Positions 17,273 through 29,453 of a DNA stretch of 64,000 nt are shown in pieces. The translations under genes were made by a program, and so were the position numbers. Location of the stretch: contig NZ_PUIC01000001.1 in assembly GCF_022750545.1 (NCBI RefSeq), positions 62,001 to 126,000 on the forward strand. Direction: 5' to 3'. The stretch comes from Caulobacter sp. CCUG 60055 (GTDB taxonomy: Bacteria; Pseudomonadota; Alphaproteobacteria; Caulobacterales; Caulobacteraceae). The notes beneath the pieces were generated by a model. It was not told the origin of the DNA. It worked only from the letters and a program-made list of their open reading frames with translations, and did no database searches. The first letter of the stretch is position 1. Every line of letters begins with the position of its first letter.

Positions 17273-18016
17273 CTACGACCGGGCCGCCTTCCAGTCCTTG
17301 AAGCTGACCGCCTGGTGCGGCAGGCCGAGGTCGGCCCTGGCCGCCAGCTCCACGACCAGCGGCCCGATCTCGGCGGGATCGGGCAGGGTCTCGGGATCTT
17401 CGCCCGGATAGGCCTCGGCGCGCATCTTGGTGCGCATCTGGTTCGGGTCGAGGATCGCCGCGCGCACCTGGGTGTGCTCGATCTCGTCGGCCCAGCACCG
17501 GACCAGCGCGTCCATGCCGGCCTTGGTGGCGGCGTAAGCTCCCCAGAACGCCTTGGGCCGCACCGCGCGGCCGGAGGTCAGGAAGATCGCCCGGCCGCCG
17601 TCGGCGGCCTTCAACAGCGGCTCGAACGAGCGGATCAGGCGATAGACCGCCGTCAGGTTCAAGGCGACGACGCGGTCCCACTGCTTGGGGTCCATGTGCG
17701 ACACCGGCCACAGGCCGCCGAGCATGGCGGCGGAATGGACCAGGATGTCCAGCTTGCCGAAGCGCTGGTGCAGGGCCAGGCCCAGCTGGTCGATCCCGTC
17801 GCCGTTGGCGAGGTCCAGCGGGACCAGGGTGGCGCGCTCGCCCGTCGCCGCGCGGATGGCGTCGTCCAGCTCCTCCAGGCCGCCCTGGGTGCGGGCCGTG
17901 GCGACCACGTGGGCGCCGGCCTCGGCCAGGGCTAGGGCGGCGGCGCGGCCGATGCCGCGCGAGGCGCCGGTGACGAGGGCGATGCGGCCGGCGAGGGGCT
18001 TGTCAGCTTTGGACAC
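17273..18016 (-). CDS. Short-chain dehydrogenase/reductase (SDR)
   Basis: The 247-residue product is a classical SDR: NAD(P)-binding TGASRGIG near residue 17, the HSAAM segment in place of NNAG, and the catalytic pair in YAATK. RIALVTGASRGIG together with LVHSAAMLGGLWP resembles the YciK-type group, whose substrate is unknown. The GTG start at 18016 has GGAG 6 nt upstream. It faces der convergently (16 bp between stops) and lies 84 bp downstream of the BASS transporter on the same strand. Confidence 0.85.
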   Translation of the reverse strand: MSKADKPLAGRIALVTGASRGIGRAAALALAEAGAHVVATARTQGGLEELDDAIRAATGERATLVPLDLANGDGIDQLGLALHQRFGKLDILVHSAAMLGGLWPVSHMDPKQWDRVVALNLTAVYRLIRSFEPLLKAADGGRAIFLTSGRAVRPKAFWGAYAATKAGMDALVRCWADEIEHTQVRAAILDPNQMRTKMRAEAYPGEDPETLPDPAEIGPLVVELAARADLGLPHQAVSFKDWKAARS

Positions 18017-18100
18017 TTGGAACTCCGTGACCCGCCGCGGCGGGGATGTCGCGGCCGTTCCTAAGACCTGCGGGCCCGGAAAAAAAGACCGTACGCGGCT

Positions 18101-19096
18101 TTATCCGGCCTTGGCGCGCGCGGCGTAGCGCTGGGCGATCACCGCGCAGGCCATCAGCTGGATCTGGTGGAACAGCATCAGCGGCAGCACCATTACTCCG
18201 GCGGCCGCGCCGGGGAACAGGATGCCGGCCAGGGGCACGCCCGAGGCCAGGCTCTTTTTCGAGCCGCAGAAGACGATGGTGATCTCGTCCTCTTTATCGA
18301 AGCCCATCAGCCGCGAGCCGTAGGCGGTGACGGCCAGCACCACGGCGAGCAGCGCCGCGCAGACGATCAGCAGGATGACGATCTCGACCAGGTCGACCTT
18401 GCGCCACAGGCCGCCGACCACAGCCTCGCTGAAGGCGGTATAGACCACCAGCAGGATCGAACCCCGGTCGACCAGGCCGGTCAGGCGCTTGTGCTTGTCG
18501 ACCCAGCGGCCGACCCACGGGCGGGCGACCTGGCCGGCGACGAAGGGCGCGAGCAGTTGCACGACGACGCCCTCGACGGCGCTGGGCGCGAACCCGCCCT
18601 GCGTACCCATCAGCATCGCGGCCAGCAGAGGCGTCAGGGCGATGCCGAACAGGTTTGAGGCCGAGGCGGCGCAGACGGCGGCGGCGACGTTGCCGCGGGC
18701 GATGGCGGTGAAGGCGATCGACGACTGCACCGTCGAGGGAAGGCAGCACAGGAACAGCACGCCCAGGGCCAGTTGCCGTGGCAGGATCGTTTCGGGCAAG
18801 AGCATCACGCCCAGGCCGAGGATCGGAAACAGCACGAAGGTCGAGGCGAGCACGGTCAGGTGCAGCCGCCAATGGGCGATCCCGGCGATCACCGCCTCGC
18901 GCGACAGCTTGGCGCCATGCAGGAAGAACAGCAGGGCGATGGCGAGCTTGGTCGCCCAGCCCAGTCCGACGGCGGCCTCGCCGCGCGCCGGCAACAGCGA
19001 GGCGAGCACGACCATGCCCAGCAGCGCCAGGATATAGGGATCGGGTCTCAGCCGGCCGAGAGCGCGCCGGACGAAGCTGCCGGCGGTTTGGTTCAC
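18101..19096 (-). CDS. Bile acid:sodium symporter-like transporter (SBF-like, YfeH type)
   Basis: The 331-residue product is a hydrophobic protein with about nine or ten membrane helices. It carries the BASS-family signature region LGVLFLCCLPSTVQSSIAFTAIARGN and the conserved FCGSKKSLASGVPLA, which place it in the SBF-like (PF13593) group. The physiological substrate of such proteins is generally unknown. The GTG start at 19096 makes a GTGA overlap with the purF stop, so it is translationally coupled to a purine biosynthesis gene. Confidence 0.88.
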   Translation of the reverse strand: MNQTAGSFVRRALGRLRPDPYILALLGMVVLASLLPARGEAAVGLGWATKLAIALLFFLHGAKLSREAVIAGIAHWRLHLTVLASTFVLFPILGLGVMLLPETILPRQLALGVLFLCCLPSTVQSSIAFTAIARGNVAAAVCAASASNLFGIALTPLLAAMLMGTQGGFAPSAVEGVVVQLLAPFVAGQVARPWVGRWVDKHKRLTGLVDRGSILLVVYTAFSEAVVGGLWRKVDLVEIVILLIVCAALLAVVLAVTAYGSRLMGFDKEDEITIVFCGSKKSLASGVPLAGILFPGAAAGVMVLPLMLFHQIQLMACAVIAQRYAARAKAG

Positions 19097-20595
19097 GCGC
19101 TGACGAGGAACGAGAGCTGCCGCTCGACCGCCTCGGTGCGGCCCTCGGCGATTTCCCGGTCGAGCAGCCGGGTCGGATAGTCGCCGGTGAAGTAGTGGTC
19201 GGTGAACTGGGGGTTGGCCGGGTCGCGGACGCCGGCCTCCATGGCCCAGTAGAGGCCCTCGACCGACAGGAAGCCCAGGCTGTCGACCTCGAGGAACTTG
19301 GCCATCTCCTCCAGCGACTTGGTGGCGGCCAGCAGCTTGTCGCGGTCGGGCATGTCGATGCCGTAGAAGTCCGGCCACTTGATCGGCGGCGAGGCCGAGC
19401 GCAGGTGCACCTCCTTGGCGCCGGCCTCGCGGACCATGCGGACGATCTTCAGCGAGGTGGTGCCGCGCACGATGGAGTCGTCGATCAGCACCACGCGCTT
19501 GCCGGCCAGCACGGCGCGGTTGGGGCTGTGCTTCATGCGCACGCCCAGTTCGCGCACGCCCTGGGTCGGCTGGATGAAGGTGCGGCCGACATAGTGGTTG
19601 CGGATGATGCCCATCTCGAACGGCACGCCGCTTTCCTGGGCGTAGCCGAGGGCGGCGGGCACGCCGCTGTCGGGCACCGGCACCACGACGTCGGCCTCGA
19701 CGCCGCTGTCCATGGCCAGCCGGCGGCCCATGCGCTTGCGCACGTCATAGACCGAGCGGCCGTTCACCACGCTGTCGGGGCGGGCGAAATAGACGTACTC
19801 GAACACGCACGGGCGGGCGTGCGAGGCGGGGAAGGGACGCAGCGATTCGACGCCGGTCTCGGAGATCACCACCATCTCGCCGTGCTCGACGTCGCGCACG
19901 AAGCGGGCGCCGATCATGTCGAGGGCGCAGGTCTCGGAGGCGAGGACGGGCTTGCCGTCCAGTTCGCCGAGCACCAGCGGGCGGATGCCGAGCGGATCGC
20001 GCACGCCGATCATCTTCTTGTTGGTCAGGGCCACCAGGGCGTAACCGCCCTCGATCTGCGACAGGGCGTCGATGAAGCGGTCGACGACCTTGGCCTTACG
20101 CGAGCGGGCGATCAGGTGGAGGATGGCCTCGGAGTCCGAGGTCGACTGGAAGATGGCGCCTTCGGCCACCAGGCGTTCGCGCAGGGCCAGGAAATTGGTC
20201 AGGTTGCCGTTGTGGGCCAGGGCGACGCCGCCGGCCTCGAGGTCGGCGAACATCGGCTGGACGTTGCGGATGAAGCTGCCGCCGGCGGTCGAGTAGCGAG
20301 TGTGGCCGATGGCGCTGTGGCCGGGCAGGCGCTGGACGAGGTCCGGGCCGGTGAAGGCGTCGCCGACGTGGCCCATGTGGCGTTCGGTGTGGAACCGCTG
20401 GCCGTCGAACGAGGCGACGCCGCAGGCCTCCTGGCCGCGATGCTGCAGGGCGTGCAGGCCGAGCGCGACGATGGCGCTGGCCTCGTCGGTGTCATAGACG
20501 CCGAAGACGCCGCATTCGAGACGCGGCCGGTCGTCGTCCGCGTCGCGGAACACCGGCGCCGAAAACGTGTCGCGCGAGGAGGCGGGGGTGATCAT
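19093..20595 (-). CDS. purF: Amidophosphoribosyltransferase (glutamine PRPP amidotransferase)
   Basis: PurF makes phosphoribosylamine from PRPP and glutamine, the first step of purine synthesis. The 500-residue product has a ~27-residue propeptide before the catalytic Cys in LECGVFGVYD (Cys28), then HRGQEACG, GHTRYST and AHNGNL of the Ntn glutaminase domain. The PRPP-binding motif is VVLIDDSIVRGTT. It resembles the Bacillus propeptide-bearing type, but the positions that hold the Fe-S cluster there are replaced: PDFYGID instead of PCFYGID, and NPQFTDHYFTGDYP instead of the CxxC segment. Start and stop overlap cvpA and the BASS gene by 4 bp. Confidence 0.96.
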   Translation of the reverse strand: MITPASSRDTFSAPVFRDADDDRPRLECGVFGVYDTDEASAIVALGLHALQHRGQEACGVASFDGQRFHTERHMGHVGDAFTGPDLVQRLPGHSAIGHTRYSTAGGSFIRNVQPMFADLEAGGVALAHNGNLTNFLALRERLVAEGAIFQSTSDSEAILHLIARSRKAKVVDRFIDALSQIEGGYALVALTNKKMIGVRDPLGIRPLVLGELDGKPVLASETCALDMIGARFVRDVEHGEMVVISETGVESLRPFPASHARPCVFEYVYFARPDSVVNGRSVYDVRKRMGRRLAMDSGVEADVVVPVPDSGVPAALGYAQESGVPFEMGIIRNHYVGRTFIQPTQGVRELGVRMKHSPNRAVLAGKRVVLIDDSIVRGTTSLKIVRMVREAGAKEVHLRSASPPIKWPDFYGIDMPDRDKLLAATKSLEEMAKFLEVDSLGFLSVEGLYWAMEAGVRDPANPQFTDHYFTGDYPTRLLDREIAEGRTEAVERQLSFLVSA

Positions 20596-21239
20596 CGCCG
20601 CGATTTCTCCACCATTTCATCCATCGCCTTCCGAGACTTGTCGTCGTAGGGCGACTTTTCCGCGGCCTGATCCTTGGAAGCTCGCTCCGGCGAGCCGGCG
20701 TCGTCCGAGGCGCCGTCCTTGACGGCTTTCTCGATGGCCGGTCCGAACCGGTCGGCCATGGCCGACCCTTCGGGCGCCATCGCCCGCAGCGCGGTCGCGC
20801 AGGCTCCCGAAAGCGGGTAAAGCGCCGCGCCGGAAATCCAGTGCGGCACCCGTTCGGGCGGCGTGGCCAGGTTGAACACCAGGTTGAACACGCCGAGCAG
20901 GACCAGGCCCCGAATCAGGCCGAAGCCGACGCCGATGGTGCGGTCGACCGTGCCGAGCGCCTCGGTGTTGTGAATCCTGCGCGTCAGGCCGGCGCCCAGT
21001 ATCCGAAGCGCGATATAGGCCGCCACGAACACGATCACAACCGCCGCCGCGTTGGCGGCCCAGTCGGGGTGGATCATGTGCCGCGCCAGGGGGCCGGTCA
21101 GGCGCAGGGCGAAGACGGCGAGCAGGGCGGCCAGGACGAAGGCCAGCACCGTCATCACCTCTCGCGTGGCGCCGCGGACGAAGCCGATGAACGCCGACAC
21201 GCCAAGGATCAGAACGGCGATGATGTCGAAAAGCGTCAC
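20592..21239 (-). CDS. cvpA: CvpA family membrane protein
   Basis: The 215-residue product has four membrane helices (FDIIAVLILGVSAFIGFVRG first), the family pattern FIGFVRGATREVMTVL, and a charged Ser/Lys/Glu-rich cytoplasmic tail (DKSRKAMDEMVEKSRR). CvpA was named for colicin V production in E. coli and also sits next to purF there; its function is linked to envelope stress. I chose the GTG at 21239, with GAGGAGG upstream, because the family starts at TLFDIIAV. The stop overlaps the purF ATG by 4 bp. Confidence 0.92.
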   Translation of the reverse strand: MTLFDIIAVLILGVSAFIGFVRGATREVMTVLAFVLAALLAVFALRLTGPLARHMIHPDWAANAAAVVIVFVAAYIALRILGAGLTRRIHNTEALGTVDRTIGVGFGLIRGLVLLGVFNLVFNLATPPERVPHWISGAALYPLSGACATALRAMAPEGSAMADRFGPAIEKAVKDGASDDAGSPERASKDQAAEKSPYDDKSRKAMDEMVEKSRR

Positions 21240-21258
21240 TGGGCCTCCTCGCCCTGAT

Positions 21259-22626
21259 CTAGGTCCAAACCTGGTCGCCCACGCGACGCACCGCGTCCGC
21301 AAGACGACTTACACCGGTTATGATGAACGGCGCCACATCCCCCGCCCCCGCAGGGCCGAGGGCGCGACCAAACCCCAGTTTCGCGGCTTCCTTGAGGCGT
21401 GATTCCATCCGGCTGACCGAACGGACCTCGCCGGACAGGCTGACCTCGCCGAACACCACGCAGTCCTGGGGCAGGGGGGCGTCGAGGGCGGACGAGGCGA
21501 GGGCGGCGGCGGCGGCGAGGTCGGCCGCCGGCTCGCTGATGCGCAGGCCGCCGGCGACGTTCAGATAGACGTCCTTGTCGCCGAAGCCGAGGCCGCAGCG
21601 CGCCTCCAGCACCGCCAGCACCATGGCCAGCCGCCCCGAATCCCAGCCGACCACCGCCCGGCGCGGCGTGCCGTAGGCGGACGGGGCCACCAGGGCCTGG
21701 AACTCGACCAGCACGGGGCGCGAGCCCTCGATGCCGGCGAACACCGCCGCCCCGGCCGCCCGTTCGCCGCCGTCGTTGAGGAACAGGGCCGAGGGGTTCT
21801 TGACCTCGCGCAGGCCGGAATCGCCCATTTCGAACACGCCGATCTCGTCGGTGGCGCCGAAGCGGTTCTTGGCCGCGCGCAGGATGCGGAAGGGATAGCC
21901 GCGCTCGCCCTCGAACGACAGCACGGCGTCGACCATGTGCTCGACCACGCGCGGGCCGGCGATCTGGCCGTCCTTGGTGACGTGGCCGACCAGGACGACG
22001 GCGATCCCGCGCTTCTTGGCCAGCCGCACCAGCTCGCCGGCGGCGGCGCGCACCTGGGTCACCGATCCTGGCCCGGAGTCGTGCATGTCGCTCCACAGGG
22101 TCTGGATGGAGTCGATGACGACCAGGTCGAACGCCTCGCGTTTCAGCCCGTCGACGATGTCGCGCACGGCCGTCTCGGCGGCCAGCTTCACCGGCGCGGC
22201 CGACAGGCCCATGCGGCCGGCGCGCCCGCGCACCTGCTCGACCGCCTCCTCGCCGGAGATGTAGGCGCAGCGCACCCCGCGCTGGGCGGCCCAGCCGCAG
22301 ACCTGCAGCAACAGGGTCGACTTGCCGACGCCGGGATCGCCGCCGAGCAGGATGGCCGAGCCGGGCACCACGCCGCCGCCGCAGACGCGGTCGAACTCTT
22401 CCACGCCGGTGGCGATCCGGGGCGGGGCGGGGACCTCGCTCTCGAGGGTCTCGAAGGCGAGGCCGCGCTGCTTGGCCGCCCGGGTGGGGGCCAGCGCCCC
22501 CGGCGGGCGGCTCTGGACCTCCTCGACCAGGGTGTTCCAGGCGCCACAGGCGTTGCATTGCCCGGCCCACTTGGAATGCGCCGCGCCGCAGGCCTGGCAG
22601 ACATAGACGGCGCCGTCGCGGGCCAT
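21259..22626 (-). CDS. radA: DNA repair protein RadA (Sms)
   Basis: The 455-residue product has an N-terminal zinc finger (YVCQACGAAHSKWAGQCNAC), a RecA-like ATPase with Walker A GGDPGVGKST near residue 95, the RadA-specific KNRFG motif and a C-terminal Lon-like domain (DVYLNVAGGLRI). RadA is a DnaB-like helicase that processes recombination intermediates in homologous recombination. It is first in a run with cvpA (19 bp), purF and the BASS gene. The 161-bp gap to the divergent Yip1 gene should contain its promoter. Confidence 0.96.
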   Translation of the reverse strand: MARDGAVYVCQACGAAHSKWAGQCNACGAWNTLVEEVQSRPPGALAPTRAAKQRGLAFETLESEVPAPPRIATGVEEFDRVCGGGVVPGSAILLGGDPGVGKSTLLLQVCGWAAQRGVRCAYISGEEAVEQVRGRAGRMGLSAAPVKLAAETAVRDIVDGLKREAFDLVVIDSIQTLWSDMHDSGPGSVTQVRAAAGELVRLAKKRGIAVVLVGHVTKDGQIAGPRVVEHMVDAVLSFEGERGYPFRILRAAKNRFGATDEIGVFEMGDSGLREVKNPSALFLNDGGERAAGAAVFAGIEGSRPVLVEFQALVAPSAYGTPRRAVVGWDSGRLAMVLAVLEARCGLGFGDKDVYLNVAGGLRISEPAADLAAAAALASSALDAPLPQDCVVFGEVSLSGEVRSVSRMESRLKEAAKLGFGRALGPAGAGDVAPFIITGVSRLADAVRRVGDQVWT

Positions 22627-22787
22627 GGTCGCTCCTGATTCGCTGATGGGGCCAGTCTAGCCGCTGCGCCTTGAGGCGGCGAACCTCCGGCGGCGCGGGT
22701 TTCATCGAACTTTATTTCTCGAAATGCGTGTTCCTGTGTAGGCTCCTACCCCGCCGGACTCCGGCGAGGGGCTACGGAGGGCCACTG

Positions 22788-23984
22788 ATGTCCGTTATCG
22801 ACCAACAACCTTCGCCGGCGGGGCTCGTGGCCCGCGCGAAGGGGATTCTGCTTTCGCCTGCCGCCGAATGGGACAAGATCGACGGCGAGCCGGCGACGAT
22901 CAAAGGTCTGTATGTCGGGTACGTCTGCATCCTGGCCGCCGTGCCGGTGCTGGCGGCCCTGATCGGCCAACAGATATTCGGCGTCGGCATGTTCGGCGTC
23001 AGCATCCATCCGCCGCTGATTCAGGGGATCGTGCTGGCCATCGTCACCTATGCGCTGAGCCTGGTCTCGGTGTTCATCCTGGCGCTGGTGATCGACGCCC
23101 TGGCGTCTAGCTTCGATGGGCAGAAGAACCGTCTCCAGGCCTTCAAGGTGGCGGCCTACACCGGCACCGCCGGCTGGGTGGCGGGCGTGCTCAACCTGTT
23201 TCCGCCGCTGGCCATCATCGCCGCGCTCGGCGGGCTCTACGGCCTCTACCTGCTCTATCTGGGCCTGCCCAAGCTGATGAAGGTCCCGCAGGAGAAGGCG
23301 GTCGGCTACACCGTGGTGACGATCATCGTCGCGGTGGTGCTGTTCCTCGTGGTCGGGGCGATCGGCGGCGCGGTGGCCGGCATGACGGCGATGGCCACCG
23401 GCGGGCTGGCCCAGAACAGCCGGCTGTCGGGCTCGGTGAACGTCGGCGGCGCCAAGGTCGACCTCGGCAAGCTGCAGGCGGCGTCCGAACAGATGCAGGC
23501 CGCCGCCCAGGCCGCCCAGGACGGTTCGGGCAAGACCGTCCAGGCCGTGCCCGGCGAGACGCTGAAGGTCCTGCTGCCCGAGGGCGTCGCCGGTTACGCG
23601 CGTGATTCCGTCGAGACCGCCGCCGGCGGCGTCGCCGGTCTGCAGGGCTCGTCGGCCAAGGCGGTCTACGCCAAGGGCGACGACCGGTTCACCCTCGACA
23701 TCACCGACCTGGGCGGGGCGGCGGGTCTGGCCGGCATGGCCAGCGCGCTGAGCGTGCAGTCCAGCAAGGAGACGGCCACCGGCTATGAGAAGGTCGGGCA
23801 GGTCAACGGCCGGATGACCACCGAGGAGTACGACCGCGCCGCCAAGACCGGCAAGTACGGCGTGCTCGTCGGCGGCCGCTTCATGGTGCAGGCGGACGGT
23901 TCGGCCAGCATCGACGACCTGCGCAACGCGGTGAACGCGGTCGACGCCGGTCGCCTGGAAGCCCTGGCCAAGTCGAGCGGCTGA
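22788..23984 (+). CDS. Yip1 family membrane protein with extra C-terminal domain
   Basis: The 398-residue product begins with the Yip1-type segment GILLSPAAEWDKIDGEPATIKG. About five membrane helices follow (residues ~40-200), including the SSFDGQKNRLQAFKVAAYTGTAGWVAG block typical of bacterial Yip1-domain proteins. Residues ~205-398 are a polar Ala/Gln-rich linker and a soluble domain of unknown family (DLGGAAGLAGMASAL). The ATG has ACGGAGG upstream. It is divergent from radA and convergent with alr. Function unknown. Confidence 0.8.
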   Translation: MSVIDQQPSPAGLVARAKGILLSPAAEWDKIDGEPATIKGLYVGYVCILAAVPVLAALIGQQIFGVGMFGVSIHPPLIQGIVLAIVTYALSLVSVFILALVIDALASSFDGQKNRLQAFKVAAYTGTAGWVAGVLNLFPPLAIIAALGGLYGLYLLYLGLPKLMKVPQEKAVGYTVVTIIVAVVLFLVVGAIGGAVAGMTAMATGGLAQNSRLSGSVNVGGAKVDLGKLQAASEQMQAAAQAAQDGSGKTVQAVPGETLKVLLPEGVAGYARDSVETAAGGVAGLQGSSAKAVYAKGDDRFTLDITDLGGAAGLAGMASALSVQSSKETATGYEKVGQVNGRMTTEEYDRAAKTGKYGVLVGGRFMVQADGSASIDDLRNAVNAVDAGRLEALAKSSG

Positions 23985-24000
23985 TCTCGGCTGCGATTTC

Positions 24001-24030
24001 GTCGGCGCCGTCCTAGCCGGCGGCGCCGAC
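24001..24030. terminator. Perfect 10-bp inverted repeat across the alr stop codon
   Basis: GTCGGCGCCG at 24001-24010 pairs with CGGCGCCGAC at 24021-24030, leaving a 10-nt loop that contains the alr stop codon. It sits between the convergent stops of the Yip1-type gene and alr. No clear U-tract follows on either strand, so a factor-independent terminator is only possible; a stalling hairpin is an alternative. Confidence 0.4.
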
Positions 24031-25107
24031 ATAGATACGCTCGGCCCTCGGCGACAACCGCACGAGGGTTTCGTAGGCGGCGGTGCCCGCCGCCGTCGAG
24101 ATTTCGTCGAGCGGAACCTCGGGGCCGAGCAGCTCGACCATTTCGCCCGGCCGCGCCTCGTCGCATCCGGTGACGTCGATCGCCATGAGGTCCATCGACA
24201 TGCGGCCGAGCAGGGGCCGCCGCGCGCCGGCGAACCAGCAGCGCGCGCCGGGGCTCGCGGCCCTGAGCACGCCGTCGGCGTAGCCGGCGGCCAGGGTGGC
24301 GATCCGCATGCCGGTCTGCGCCCTGTGCAGGCCGCCATAACCGACAGCCTCGCCCGGCGGCACGGCGCGAACCTGCAGGATCTGCGCTTCCAGACGGGCG
24401 ACGGCCCGCAGGCGCGCGTCCGGGCGGCCGAACGGGCCGCCGCCGTAGAGGCAGATCCCCGGCCGCACCATGTCGAACAGGAAGTCCTCGCCCAGGAAGA
24501 CGCCGCCGGAATTGGCCAGGCTGGCGCGCGCGTCGGGGAACAGGCGCTCGACCGCCTTGAAGGCCTGGACCTGGCGGCCGTTCATCGCGCTCAGCGGATC
24601 GGTGGCGCAGGCTAGGTGGCTCATCACCAGTTCGATGCGGGCCTCGTCGAGGCGGCGGGAGGCGACGAGGGCCTCGGTCTCCTCGATCCGCAACCCCAGC
24701 CGGTTCATGCCGGTGTCGACATGGAGCGCGGCGGGCAGGCGCGGGCCGCCGGCGCAGAAGGCCAGCCATTCGTCGATCTGCGGCAGGCTGTTGAGCACCG
24801 GCGTCAGGCCGGCGGCGGCCAGCCTGGGCGCGGCGCCGGACGGGACGCCGTCCAGCACGTAGACGACCGCGTCGCGCGCGCCTAGGGCGGCGCGCAGGGC
24901 CTCGCCCTCGTGCAGCCGGGCCACGAAGAAGGCGCGCGCGCCCTCGGCCCACAGGCGGGTCGCGACCGGGCCTGCGCCCAGGCCGTAGGCGTCGGCCTTG
25001 ACCGCCGGCGCGACCTCGGCTCCCCGGGCCTCCTTGCGCAGGAGGGCGTGGTTGTGGGCCAGCGCGTCGAGATCGACGGTGAGGCGGGTGACGGGGGCGT
25101 AGGACAT
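24013..25107 (-). CDS. alr: Alanine racemase
   Basis: The 364-residue PLP enzyme interconverts L- and D-alanine for peptidoglycan. The PLP lysine lies in [10 protein letters not shown] (Lys37) and the second catalytic tyrosine in [16 protein letters not shown] and [10 protein letters not shown] are other family blocks, and the C-terminal domain has [13 protein letters not shown]. It lies 55 bp downstream of dnaB on the same strand, a common alphaproteobacterial arrangement. Confidence 0.96.
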   Translation of the reverse strand: MSYAPVTRLTVDLDALAHNHALLRKEARGAEVAPAVKADAYGLGAGPVATRLWAEGARAFFVARLHEGEALRAALGARDAVVYVLDGVPSGAAPRLAAAGLTPVLNSLPQIDEWLAFCAGGPRLPAALHVDTGMNRLGLRIEETEALVASRRLDEARIELVMSHLACATDPLSAMNGRQVQAFKAVERLFPDARASLANSGGVFLGEDFLFDMVRPGICLYGGGPFGRPDARLRAVARLEAQILQVRAVPPGEAVGYGGLHRAQTGMRIATLAAGYADGVLRAASPGARCWFAGARRPLLGRMSMDLMAIDVTGCDEARPGEMVELLGPEVPLDEISTAAGTAAYETLVRLSPRAERIYVGAAG

Positions 25108-25162
25108 GGCCCGGCTTAGAACGCCCGCCGGGTCGGGGGAAGCGGCTTGCGCGCCATCGCCG

Positions 25163-26650
25163 TCACCGGACGTCGTAACGGCCGTCGCGGGCCAGGTTGC
25201 CGAACTTGGTGGTGTCGGAGTTGAACGACAGCTTCACCGTGCCGATCGGACCGTGACGCTGCTTGGCGATGATCACTTCGGCCAGGTTCTGCACCCGGTC
25301 GAGGTCCTCCTGCCAGGTCAGGTGCTCGGGCGTGCCCTCGCGCGGCTCGGCGCGGCCGAGATAGTAGCTTTCGCGATAGACGAACCAGACCATGTCGGCG
25401 TCCTGCTCGATCGAGCCGGATTCACGCAGGTCGGAAAGCTGCGGCCGCTTGTCGTCGCGCTGCTCGACCTGACGCGACAGCTGCGACAGGGCGATGACCG
25501 GGACGCTCAGCTCCTTGGCCAGGGCCTTGAGGCCCATGGTGATCTGGCTGACCTCCTGCACGCGGTTGGCGTTGGCGCCCAGGTCCGAGCCGGTGACGAG
25601 CTGCAGGTAGTCGACGATGATCAGGTCGAGGCCGACCTGACGTTTGAGGCGACGGGCGCGGGCGGTCAGCTTGGCGATGGACAGGCCGCCGGTGGCGTCG
25701 ATGTAGAGCGGCGCGTCCTGGATCTCCATCGCCGCGTCGCGGACCCGGCCGAACTCGTGCGAGTCGATCTCGCCCTTGCGCAGCCGGTCGCCGGACACGC
25801 CCGAGGCGTCGGCCAGCAGACGCAGGGCCAGCTGTTCGGACGACATTTCCAAGGAATAGAAGGCGACCACGCCGCCGTTGACCGTCTTCTTCGACCCGTC
25901 CGGCTGGGGCTCCCAGGCGTAGCTCTTGGCCACGCTGAAGGCGATGTTGGTGGCCAGCGCCGTCTTACCCATCGACGGGCGGCCGGCGAGGATGATCAGG
26001 TCCGACGGGTGCAGGCCGCCGATCTTCTGGTCGAGGTCGATCAGGCCGGTGGAGACCCCGGCCAGGCCGCCGTCGCGGCTGTAGGCCTCGGCGGTCATCT
26101 CGACGGCGCCGCGCAGGGCGTCGGAGAAGCTGACGAAGCCCGTCGAGGGCGCGCCGCTTTCGGCCAGGGCGTAGAGCTGCTGTTCGGCGCCCTCGATCTG
26201 GTCGCGGGCGTTGCGCTCGGCGTCGGTGTGGGCGGTGTTGGCGATCTCGCCGCCGATGCGGATCAACTCGCGCCGCATGGCCAGGTCGTAGACCACCCGG
26301 CCGTATTCGGCGGCGTTGGCGGCCGGCGGGGCCCGGTCGACCAGGTCGGCCAGATAGCGCAGCCCCCCCAGCTCCTCGAACGCCGGGTCGCGCTTGAACC
26401 GCTCCATCAGCACGATGGGTTCGGCCAACTGGCCCTTGCGGATGTATTCCTCCAGAGCCGAGAACAGGCGGCTGTGGAAGGGCTCGTAGAAGTGGCGGGC
26501 CTGGAGCTGGTCGGACAGGCGCTCGTAGGCGGCGTTGTCGAACAGGATCGCGCCGAGCAGAGCCTGTTCGGCTTCGATGTTGGAGGGAGCCTGGTTGACG
26601 GCGATGTCGCCCTCGACAGGTCTCAGATCAAGCGCGGGCACCAGGGACAT
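25163..26650 (-). CDS. dnaB: Replicative DNA helicase DnaB
   Basis: The 495-residue hexameric helicase has the N-terminal DnaG-interaction domain ([17 protein letters not shown]) and a RecA-like C-terminal domain. Walker A is [15 protein letters not shown] near residue 222 and Walker B is [12 protein letters not shown]4 is [12 protein letters not shown]. Length is normal and there is no intein. It unwinds DNA ahead of the replisome. alr follows on the same strand. Confidence 0.97.
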   Translation of the reverse strand: MSLVPALDLRPVEGDIAVNQAPSNIEAEQALLGAILFDNAAYERLSDQLQARHFYEPFHSRLFSALEEYIRKGQLAEPIVLMERFKRDPAFEELGGLRYLADLVDRAPPAANAAEYGRVVYDLAMRRELIRIGGEIANTAHTDAERNARDQIEGAEQQLYALAESGAPSTGFVSFSDALRGAVEMTAEAYSRDGGLAGVSTGLIDLDQKIGGLHPSDLIILAGRPSMGKTALATNIAFSVAKSYAWEPQPDGSKKTVNGGVVAFYSLEMSSEQLALRLLADASGVSGDRLRKGEIDSHEFGRVRDAAMEIQDAPLYIDATGGLSIAKLTARARRLKRQVGLDLIIVDYLQLVTGSDLGANANRVQEVSQITMGLKALAKELSVPVIALSQLSRQVEQRDDKRPQLSDLRESGSIEQDADMVWFVYRESYYLGRAEPREGTPEHLTWQEDLDRVQNLAEVIIAKQRHGPIGTVKLSFNSDTTKFGNLARDGRYDVR

Positions 26651-26744
26651 GTCTTAACGATAGCCAAACCGATCCCGCCCGCCATGCGACGGTTTCACGT
26701 CGTCCACAACTTCGCGGCGGCCTGTGGACGATTGGCGGGATGAA

Positions 26745-26776
26745 AGCGAAAAGAGCGGCCCGGATAGCCGAGCCGC
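26745..26776 (-). terminator. Factor-independent terminator of the second TonB receptor gene
   Basis: On the minus strand a 9-bp stem (26768-26776 with 26755-26763, one G-U pair) and a 4-nt loop are followed by TCTTTTCG. It begins 27 nt after the receptor stop codon, the expected place for a terminator. Confidence 0.7.
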
Positions 26777-26802
26777 CCCGTCTTGTCACCCTGGAACCGG
26801 GC

Positions 26803-29265
<2,463 letters not shown>

Positions 29266-29389
29266 GAACTATCCCCAGCTATTGAGCCGACGCCCCGTCT
29301 GCGCGGGTTGGCGGGCGGCCTGTCTGAACCCTGAAGAAGTTGATGGGCTGTGCTGGGGCTATTGGGAACCGCAGAAAGTCTACGATTGA

Positions 29390-29425
29390 TTAAAGAAAAA
29401 GCGGCGCGGGCATGGCCCGCGCCGC
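29390..29425 (-). terminator. Strong terminator of the rpsF-rpsR-rplI operon
   Basis: On the minus strand a perfect 11-bp GC stem (29415-29425 with 29401-29411) with a 3-nt loop is followed by TTTTTCTTTAA. It starts 28 nt after the rplI stop. This is a textbook factor-independent terminator. Confidence 0.9.
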
Positions 29426-29453
29426 CTTCTTGGGCAGTTCTACGAAAGTCTTA

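Noticed and set aside
18778-20649. A 623-codon open frame on the plus strand
   Set aside because: It is antisense to purF and the BASS gene; both minus-strand products carry full family motifs.
29266-29389. Possible small RNA between the TonB receptor and the rplI terminator
   Set aside because: Apart from the rplI terminator stem there is no conserved-looking structure or separate promoter-terminator pair.
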